From the NCBI GenBank assembly GCA_964016885.1, contig OZ024742.1, positions 360,199,936 to 360,263,935 of the forward strand: a DNA stretch of 64,000 nt, in the 5' to 3' direction. The DNA is from Eledone cirrhosa. Its lineage: Eukaryota; Mollusca; Cephalopoda; Octopoda; Eledonidae. The notes beneath the pieces are model-generated. The model was not told where the DNA came from. It saw only the letters and a list, made by a program, of their open reading frames with translations, and did not search any database. The position numbers and the translations under genes are program-made. Below are positions 58,741-64,000 of the stretch, one piece after another (the first letter of the stretch is position 1; the number at the start of each line of letters is the position of its first letter).

Positions 58741-59031
58741 CAACGTCTATTTAGTGGTGAAACAGCCAGTCACCCATATACAGTATCTCCCTTTGTATAA
58801 GGCCCCATAAACGCCTATATGGTCGTAAAACAGCCAGTCATCCATACACAGTATCTCCCTTTGCATAAAACCCCATCAACGTCTATATAGTGGTGAAATA
58901 GCCTGGCACCCCATACACAGTATCTCTCTTCAATAAGACCCCATCAACGTCTATATAGTGTTGACACACCCAGTCAACCATACACAGTATCGCTCTTTGT
59001 ATAACACCCCATCAACGTCTACATAATAGTG
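58741..59031 (+). repeat. Degenerate edge monomers of the satellite array
   Basis: The last four or so monomers still align to the unit but carry many changes. Three of them have ctttgtata or ctttgcata where the interior has cttctata, and the first reads ggccccataaacgcctat then ggtcgtaaaacagcc. The final recognisable bases are ccatcaacgtctacataat before 59,031, after which the sequence is unrelated. This is the true right edge of the array rather than an interruption, since no monomer was found in the following 5 kb. Confidence 0.9.
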
Positions 59032-59200
59032 TTTCAGTTGATCTATCAACAGAAAAGACAGCCCACGAAATAAATGTGTAAATAAGTATCTGAGTATTCC
59101 ACAGACACGTGTACTCTTAACGTAATTCTCAGGGAGATTCAACGTGACTGAATGTGTGAGAAAACTGGCCCTTTTAGTTACAGGTACAGTCCATCCGAAG
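59032..59200. other. Unique flanking DNA next to the array edge
   Basis: This AT-rich single-copy-looking stretch has no satellite similarity. I see no coding frame with recognisable content. A minus-strand frame of 63 codons at 58,951-59,142 starts in satellite and is not credible as a gene. Nothing else is identified. Confidence 0.6.
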
Positions 59201-59358
59201 GACTTCCAAATAATTTCCGTCTACCAAATTTCCCTCACAAGGTTTGTGTAGACCCGAGGCTGTGGTAAATTACATTTAGCCAAGATGGCATCCTGTGGGG
59301 TAGAACCGAGTAGCTTATGATTGCAAGACGAGCTTCTTAACTTAATTCTGCCATATAC
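59201..59358 (-). mobile_element. Decayed cephalopod-type tRNA-derived SINE
   Basis: Read on the minus strand, the segment has a tRNA-like head followed by a body with cagcctcggg, ccttgtgag and tttggtagacggaaa. These match, in the same order and spacing, the SINE I know as very abundant in octopus and squid sequences. An internal RNA polymerase III B-box-like ggttctacccc lies at 59,297-59,307 on the minus strand, and the A-box region is at 59,335-59,353. The head has many substitutions and no clear tail or target-site duplication is visible, so this is an old, inactive copy. The assignment rests on memory of the family, not on a search. It is the strongest taxonomic clue in the window. Confidence 0.8.
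59297..59307 (-). promoter_or_regulatory. Pol III B-box-like element of the SINE
   Basis: The minus-strand sequence ggttctacccc resembles the B-box consensus (ggttcganncc) with changes in the middle. The A-box region expected upstream, about 59,335-59,353, is degraded. Promoter activity is doubtful in this copy. Confidence 0.5.
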
Positions 59359-59969
59359 GTCACATACATAGTTTGTGTAACACAATTTACGTGAAGGAAG
59401 ATATTGTATTGTACTCTAGGGTCCCAAATAAAAGGGGAGGGGACTAAGCGGGGTAGATTTAGCGGGAATGTAGAAAATCGGTAACTTTTCTAGGTTGTCT
59501 GCGTTTATGATTTTAAAAACCAGTATTAGTCGTTTAGTTTACATATTGATACTCCAACCTACAATATTTATTTTATAACATATGGGATTTATAGTGATGT
59601 ATAGTGATGTATAGTGATGTCATGTATAATGTTTTTTAATGTATAAAGAAAATTAACATAAAATAAAATTTAACTGGAGATAGAAAATGTAATAGGTAAG
59701 TTAAGGGGGTGATAAGAGCGGAGGGGGTGGAAAAAATATGAAAAATTAATAAGAGGGGGAGGGACGATTATTTGAGAGAAGAGAGTATGTATAGTATGCA
59801 GTCTCTAGAGAAATTGTGATATAGAGAGTTGGTGTCTCTGACATATTCTTTGGGCTTCCCTGCTATATAGAACAGGTGTCTGACACCTTTTTAGAGCAGC
59901 TGATCATATGGGATATTCTACATTACATATTGTCAAATACCTCGAAAAGAATAATTTAACAAACATCGT
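59359..59969. other. AT-rich intergenic DNA with G-run patches
   Basis: No coding frame or RNA gene is recognised. Visible structure is limited to a three-unit perfect 10-bp repeat (atagtgatgt) at 59,591-59,620 and several G-run patches on the + strand: aaaggggaggggac near 59,432, gcggagggggtgg near 59,718 and gagggggagggac near 59,753. None of these contains four closely spaced runs of three or more G. Confidence 0.6.
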
Positions 59970-60284
59970 ATATAGTACAGTGTAACATATGTTACACTAT
60001 ATAGTACAGTGTACCATATATTACACTATATAGTATAGTGTACCATATATTACACTATATAGTATACAGTGTACCATATATTACACTATATAGTATACAG
60101 TGTTCCATATATTACAATATATAGTACAGTGTACCATATATTACACTATATAGTATACAGTGTAACATATATTACACTATATAGTAGAGTGTACCATATA
60201 TTACACTATATAGTATACAGTGTACCATATATTACACTATATAGTAGTGTGCCATATATTACACTATATAGTATACAGTGTACC
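59970..60284. repeat. Palindromic ~30-bp minisatellite, about 11 units
   Basis: Units of 29-31 bp follow the pattern ctatatagta, optional ta, cagtgtaccatatattaca. The cagtgt-equivalent positions are about 59,978, 60,007, 60,037, 60,067, 60,098, 60,127, 60,158, 60,187, 60,218, 60,247 and 60,276. The first unit holds a perfect 20-bp palindrome, agtgtaacatatgttacact (59,979-59,998); later units carry an imperfect version (agtgtaccatata...). A 88-codon frame across it (60,069-60,335) is simply the repeat translated. The tract abuts the large inverted repeat that follows. Confidence 0.9.
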
Positions 60285-60396
60285 ATATATACTAATTTGT
60301 TTTTGTGGCCGCTTCTAGCTAGAGCTTCGTTATAAAAAGTCGCATTTTTATCGAAGCTCTAGCTAGAAGCGGCCACAAAAACAAATTAGTATATAT
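60285..60396. repeat. Perfect 45-bp inverted repeat (foldback/hairpin)
   Basis: The left arm is 60,285-60,329 and the right arm 60,352-60,396, and they are perfect reverse complements (arm core: ggccgcttctagctagagc and its complement). The 22-nt spacer continues the pairing: ataaaaa (60,332-60,338) with tttttat (60,345-60,351), leaving a two-base bulge and a gtcgca loop. In total about 52 bp can pair. It sits between the minisatellite and the Penelope-like remnant. It could be a foldback or MITE-like element, a terminal structure of the neighbouring element, or an artefact of DNA replication or assembly. Target-site duplications are not evident because the flanks are AT-rich repeats. Confidence 0.9.
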
Positions 60397-60451
60397 ACCT
60401 TGTACCAATAATACTACAAACATACAACCCAATATTACCAACAAACACCAA

Positions 60452-61495
60452 ATGAAATACACACACCTAAATGCCACTCACACTATACTCCAAAATACCA
60501 ACTTAAAACTTAATTTCTCTACCTCTTCTAATATACAATATAATAACTTTCAAAAAACCATTCATCCTAATATTCCAATATATGTTAATAACATTACTAA
60601 CAAAATTCCTAATAATCAGGCTAAAACACCTAAATCAGTGAATCTAACTAAAAATATGTGTAATAAAATCACTAATACTAATTCTCTTAGTAAACATCAG
60701 GATACATCGTATAAAAATAAAAAACAATATGGAAACCGTAATAGACGAGTTACTTGGTATAATGCTCCATTTAATCTACAAATTAAAGATAATATACCTA
60801 AAAAAAATGTTACTATCCTAGAGAAAAACTTCCCGCCAAACCATAAATACCATCAAATTTTAAATAGATCAACGGTCAAATTCTCCTACTGAACAACCAA
60901 AAATATACAACAAAATATAAGTGCCTACAATGCATATAAATGTTTAAAAAAACATGAATATACCACCAATACATCAAACTAACCATACTACTAAAATAAA
61001 CCACAGCAAACCACCATCTCATTCACACCTAATTTGACTAACTCCCCTGATATAACATTCACGAAAGGTTGTAACTGTAGAAACAAAGCAAATTGCCCAT
61101 TAAAAGGAAATTGCGTTATTAATAACATAGTATATAAATGTAAAATTAGCACTAAGGACTCAACTTATTCATATATAGGAGCTACTTCTAACCAATTTAA
61201 AGTAAGATTTAATACCCACAAACACAGTTTTAAAAATGCCGCATTAGCTAATACAACATCCTTAGCTGAAATAATTAATAATTATAGAAAAAAGAATATT
61301 GATTATAACCTGACCTGGAGTGTGCTCAAAAGGGCCACTCCTTATCAAAATAATAGATATGAATGTAGATTATGTTCCCAGGAACTCTTTGAAATAATGA
61401 AATCTAAGGATATCCTATTAAATAAGCGACAAGAATTAATTATATCATGCAATCATAGAATTAGAAAAACTTTCAAATATTATAAACCTAATTAA
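60452..61495 (+). pseudogene. Broken Penelope-like retroelement: RT C-terminal region plus GIY-YIG nuclease
   Basis: Two open segments in the same frame, 60,452-60,892 and about 60,995-61,495, are separated by in-frame stops at 60,890 (TGA), 60,980 (TAA) and 60,992 (TAA). The first is Asn/Lys/Thr-rich, then from residue 98 reads RRVTWYNAPF ... NFPPNHKYHQILNRSTVKFSY, a pattern I know from the region after the reverse transcriptase in animal Penelope-like elements. The second has a Cys cluster (CNCRNKANCPLKGNC, from 61,070) and a GIY-YIG-type nuclease: VYKCKI, then YIG at 61,172, Arg in FKVRFNTHKHSF at 61,205, and a C-terminal LLNKRQELI with Cys/His. The catalytic core of the RT is absent upstream, so the copy is 5'-truncated as well as stop-interrupted. 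In family members I recall, a Glu often precedes the Leu of the helix after the His; here it is Ser (TTSLAE), which may be a lost catalytic residue. The product would be inactive. Confidence 0.8.
61034..61495 (+). pseudogene. GIY-YIG endonuclease domain of the Penelope-like remnant
   Basis: This is the best preserved part of the element. The frame has no ATG at its start; the nearest alternative start is TTG at 61,034, and the open frame really begins after the stop at 60,992. Counting from 61,034, Cys 13, 15, 21 and 27 form a knuckle-like cluster. VYK is at 33-35, YIG at 47-49, Arg 58, His 62 and 64, and CxxC at 111-114. LLNKRQELI is at 128-136, followed by CNH at 139-141. It ends with TAA at 61,493. 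In Penelope-like elements this domain nicks target DNA to prime reverse transcription. It lies in frame with the upstream RT-tail fragment. Confidence 0.8.
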
Positions 61496-62206
61496 TATAC
61501 ACTTATATTTTACAAATTATTATAATTAAATTTTTTTAAAATTAGTTAACCTATAATTAATATTCTACTACTAAGAACTGCATATTTTTATTTCCCTTTT
61601 ACAGCTATCTTTTCCTAAAATTTATACCAATAAGTATACATATAAACTATTTTAATTTCCTGTTATGAATCTATATTCCTTGTAATCTATATAAGTTTGT
61701 TATTTCTCACTAATACATTTATCGCCTCCCAAAAAAATATTTTTTTTCCTTCGTTTTTAACAACATTCTTTAATAACATCTAACTCTTATTTATCATATC
61801 TATATGAATTAATATAAATTTATCCCTATAAATATACCTATCAATTAAATTAATTTAATTTCTTTTTATAGATCTAAATTCCTTATGTTTTAAATAAGAT
61901 TGATATTTTTCACTAACACATTTATCGTAAAATTTTATTCTCCTTAGATTTTAACATTAGCATTATTCTTTAATAACATCAATTTTTCGTGTACCTTTCA
62001 CCGGCTTGACCTATTTTCATCTCCAAAGTAATCTTTTCATTCAAAATACTCTTTCCTTTCAAAACTGAAGTCTGCATTCTTCTACCCATAAACTAAATTT
62101 CTACTACTACTATTCCATCAACTTGACCACTTACTACCTTTCTATTGGTCAATTCAAAACCTGTTCCCAAACAGACCTATTATATTAAATCTTTGTTGGT
62201 TTTTTT
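61496..62206. other. AT-rich DNA downstream of the retroelement remnant
   Basis: No coding frame is recognised. The stretch may contain the 3' untranslated part of the Penelope-like element, but no end or target-site duplication could be placed. It holds the diverged direct repeat described separately. Confidence 0.5.
61619..61985 (+). repeat. Diverged two-unit tandem repeat, period about 200 bp
   Basis: Unit 1 (from about 61,619) and unit 2 (from about 61,817) share a run of landmarks in order: aatttatacc/aatttatccc with ataagtatac/ataaatatac, then attttaattt/aatttaattt, then atctatattcctt/atctaaattcctt, then cactaatacatttatcg/cactaacacatttatcg, and finally attctttaataacatc ending at 61,780 and 61,980. 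The offset is 198-203 bp, so small indels have accumulated. The repeat is old. It may belong to the 3' region of the retroelement. Confidence 0.75.
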
Positions 62207-62399
62207 CAATAAACAAATATCATTATTTCTGAAGACAGCATATATATGTGTAGGTATGTATATTCCCTCTGATAGTTTGTAAAACTTTTACATAGATCTA
62301 TATGATATACATACCAACACACACATATATATCCTAGAAACGATCGTAAAATGATGAATTTTTTAATATAAGGAACTGTTTCTTTGTTTTTATTCATTA

Positions 62400-62483
62400 T
62401 TTTTATTAATTTATATATATATATAATATATATGTATATATATATAATAACTTCACATATATATATATATTTATATATATACC
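62400..62483. repeat. TA-rich microsatellite
   Basis: Interrupted (TA)n tracts at 62,411-62,450 and 62,457-62,480 are separated by ataacttcac. They could form cruciforms but show no other feature. Confidence 0.9.
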
Positions 62484-62487
62484 GAGG

Positions 62488-62700
62488 GTGTGTGGGGGAG
62501 TAGTGGAAAGACATTTTTAAAAAGGGGGGAGAGAAAAGGGGGGAAAAACAATTTTTAAAGAACAATAGAAATTTTTTTAAAAATACAAACAAAAATAAAC
62601 AAAGGGTGAAAGGGTGTGAGGCGTTTAGGAGTGGAGGAGGGTGTGAAAGAGGGGAGAGGGAGGCGGGGGTCCAAGCGGGGAGGGCTGAAGGTGGTGTTTG
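62488..62700 (+). other. Purine-rich, G-run tract with a G-quadruplex motif
   Basis: The + strand is strongly purine-biased, with runs such as aaggggggagag and aaaaggggggaaa near 62,523-62,546 and a dense block from 62,616. At 62,651-62,684 the order is GGGG, 3 nt, GGG, 4 nt, GGGGG, 7 nt, GGGG, 1 nt, GGG. This satisfies the usual four-run quadruplex pattern with loops of 1-7 nt. No gene is visible. Confidence 0.7.
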
Positions 62701-62710
62701 TGTATGGGTG

Positions 62711-62744
62711 TAGGTGTACGTGTGTGTGTGTACGTGAATGTGAG

Positions 62745-62786
<42 letters not shown>

Positions 62787-62826
62787 ATATATATATGTGT
62801 GTGTATATATATATACACACACACAC
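62711..62826. repeat. Compound GT/TA/CA microsatellite with palindrome
   Basis: A (GT)n stretch, a pure (TA)n block at about 62,750-62,778, and alternating GTGTGT/TATATA blocks end in CACACA at 62,826. The end, 62,797-62,822, is a perfect 26-bp palindrome of the form (GT)n(TA)n(CA)n. Several open frames here on both strands, including a 213-codon minus-strand frame at 62,206-62,847, are translations of simple repeats. Confidence 0.9.
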
Positions 62827-63514
62827 ATTATTGTAGTTAAGTTCCAAGCCAGCCGTAAATGTAGCTACCTTGCACGAGTACGGGGTGACGTTTTCTGACC
62901 TCTGGCCCCACCAGACGGCTTGTGCCTGGGGCTCACACGCATGAGAGATTTCGTCTATACAGTCTGGGTGTTGTATCAGTCAGGTAGCTATGGTGTTTGT
63001 TGTTTATATCTACGTTTATACTCCACATATCACATAATATATTTAACTTTTGTCTGACTTCACAACATTTATCAATGTAGGCAGTTCCTAGGTAAAAGGG
63101 GTTTAGGAAATGAAATATTTATTAGTGAACAGAAGCAAACAAAATGAAAGTTTAAAAATAAATGATCATAACGATATGAAGAAGATTGTATGTTGTTTCT
63201 AGCAAGTCGAGCGGACAAGTAGAACCATCCTTTACGATGGTGGGCTGAAAAGTTCATTGGCTGACTATGAAGGAGTGACGCTAGAGCTGTGAAATCTTGC
63301 ATGCATTAATTTCAACTCTTCTTATTAATAACAGCATTGTTTCTTTCCAGGGGCTATGTTGAAAATTAAACCTCATTTGGTCATTCCATGAGAGTATCTT
63401 GGTCAGACTATGAACTTCGTAGCCGATCCTATGTAGATGTAGTGCCATATACTTACTGAAAAATTACATTTATATTTCAAATGTTAAAAAAAATCATTGT
63501 ATAATGTAAATCAG
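62827..63514. other. Unique non-coding DNA, nothing recognised
   Basis: The base composition is less AT-biased near 62,880-62,960 (ctggccccacc, gcctggggctcac) than in the neighbouring stretches. A 76-codon minus-strand frame (63,072-63,302) has no motif I recognise, and I do not call it a gene. No RNA gene or transposon end was identified. Confidence 0.5.

Positions 63515-63517
<3 letters not shown>

Positions 63518-63572
<55 letters not shown>
63518..63572 (+). repeat. (AC)n microsatellite, about 27 repeats
   Basis: An uninterrupted AC dinucleotide run of 55 bp. After 11 bp it is followed by an impure TG tract (63,580-63,603), so the pair can fold as a CA/TG hairpin. It truncates the retrotransposon reading frame that enters from the right on the minus strand. 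Confidence 0.97.
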
Positions 63573-63573
<1 letters not shown>

Positions 63574-63608
63574 GTACACATGTGTGCGTGTATGTGTGTG
63601 TGTGAATG

Positions 63609-63998
63609 ACCTTTGGTCCTTATTAGGACACCATTCTGGCGCTTTTTGTCCGCAAATCCAAGTTCAGTCATACTTTGGTCCAAGCGGGTTGGTATATAAC
63701 CCGTAGCTCCAATAATGATGGATATGAAGCTAAAGGTGTATCTTGGATACTGGATTTGTAAACTCCTCATCAATGATCCGTAGATGTCCTCCTTCTCCTG
63801 TATTTGTCTGACAACGTTTACATCAAGTGGGCAGCTGATCTCCACAACAGAACACGTTTTCAATGTGTGGTCCCAAACAAAAATATCAGGCCGGTTGTGC
63901 TTTAATTTGGTGGCAGTTTTTATTTTCAGGTTCCACCAGAATTCCTTAGTGCCATCTGTCTCAATATATTCTTCCTCGTTTGTTGTTAATTTTGTTTT
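63609..63998 (-). pseudogene. C-terminal fragment of a non-LTR retrotransposon polyprotein
   Basis: The minus-strand frame is open from the window edge (63,998) for 130 codons without a stop. It contains FWWNLKIKTATKLKHNRPDI, FVWDHTLKTCSVVEISCPLD, NVVRQIQEKEDIYGSL and IIIGATGYIPTRLDQ ending in LGF. I recognise this pattern as the tail of retrotransposon reverse transcriptase proteins common in invertebrates. The tail resembles a PD-(D/E)xK nuclease: PD at codons 63,890-63,885, then Glu at 63,842, with Ser in place of Lys in the E-x-K position. That nuclease assignment is inference. After LGFADKK the frame runs into RTKG and the CA/TG repeat, where homology stops. The upstream RT lies outside the window, so whether the rest is intact cannot be seen. 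As it stands the 3' end is broken. Confidence 0.75.
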
Positions 63999-64000
63999 CC

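Larger units (their letters stand above)
1..59031 (+). repeat. 67-bp satellite DNA array, about 880 head-to-tail monomers
   Basis: Every monomer carries the same landmarks in the same order: ctatatagtggtgaaac, then cagtcaccc or cagtcacct, then tacacagtatctctcttc, then tataacaccccatcaac. All copies lie in one orientation and nothing interrupts them. The landmark tagtg is at base 1 and again at 58,956, a distance of 880x67 minus 5. The array therefore drifts only about 5 nt in length over 880 monomers, although substitutions are common. The + strand consensus has 8 G and 21 C, and the last 28 bases or so of the monomer contain no G. Each monomer includes the 8-bp palindrome ctatatag. The left end lies outside the window. 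No coding function is supported. A structural role in centromeric, subtelomeric or interstitial heterochromatin is possible, but the sequence does not show which. I do not recognise the family. Confidence 0.97.

Noticed and set aside
1..59031. CRISPR array
   Set aside because: The repeated unit is the whole 67 bp and there are no unique spacers; the SINE and retroelements also show eukaryotic DNA.
1..59031. CENP-B box or telomeric repeat in the satellite
   Set aside because: No match to the CENP-B box pattern and no TTAGGG-type run was seen in the monomer. Centromere or telomere identity cannot be claimed from sequence.
58951..59142. Minus-strand open frame of 63 codons at the array edge
   Set aside because: Part of it is reverse-strand satellite and the rest has no recognisable motif.
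59970..60284. Possible common origin of the minisatellite and the 67-bp satellite, since both contain ctatatagt
   Set aside because: Only about nine AT-rich bases are shared; the rest of the units differ, so chance is sufficient.
60069..60335. Open frame of 88 codons (YHILHYIVYSV repeats)
   Set aside because: It is the 30-bp minisatellite translated, ending in the hairpin arm.
62206..62847. Minus-strand open frame of 213 codons and overlapping frames of 66-89 codons
   Set aside because: The content is translated TA/GT microsatellite and purine/pyrimidine tract, with no conserved domain.
63072..63302. Minus-strand open frame of 76 codons
   Set aside because: No motif, no splice or repeat context I can name; length is compatible with chance.

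Overview
This is a eukaryotic repeat-rich window with no intact protein-coding gene. Bases 1 to about 59,031 are one uninterrupted, single-orientation satellite array with a 67-bp monomer (about 880 copies). The last 5 kb is the AT-rich flank beyond the array, holding decayed transposable elements and simple repeats. The best clue to the host is a decayed SINE at 59,201-59,358 (minus strand). Its tRNA-like head and body match, as I remember it, the tRNA-derived SINE family abundant in octopus and squid genomes. A Penelope-like element remnant, a non-LTR retrotransposon tail of a type common in invertebrate genomes, and many CA/TA microsatellites fit a cephalopod, probably an octopus. That assignment is an inference from remembered family resemblance, not from a search.

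Layout. (1) 1-22,100: three copies of a very long higher-order unit of 131 monomers (8,777 bp). The first two are nearly identical wherever I compared them beyond about base 550; the third is shortened by about 53 monomers. Within each unit, a block of about 1.8 kb recurs at a 73-monomer offset. (2) 22,100-49,000: further in-register segmental duplications of 40, 20, 35 and 37 monomers, plus blocks shared over about 19.5 kb and 15.9 kb. (3) 49,000-58,740: a more heterogeneous zone with short local duplications and most of the rare length-changing monomers. (4) 58,741-59,031: a degenerate edge with its own sequence variant. (5) 59,032-60,284: unique AT-rich DNA, the SINE and a palindromic 30-bp minisatellite. 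(6) 60,285-60,396: a perfect 45-bp inverted repeat. (7) 60,452-62,200: a broken Penelope-like element (end of the RT region plus GIY-YIG nuclease) followed by a diverged duplication with a period of about 200 bp. (8) 62,400-63,600: TA, GT/TA and CA microsatellites and a G-rich purine tract. (9) 63,609-63,998, minus strand: the C-terminal part of a non-LTR retrotransposon polyprotein, cut by the window edge and running into the CA repeat.

Nothing here forms an operon or pathway. The chief interest is the array: its almost indel-free 67-bp register, its nested amplification history and its sharply visible edge. Short open frames inside the array follow from period arithmetic (67 = 3x22+1, one stop per monomer, so frames of 201 nt) and are not genes.
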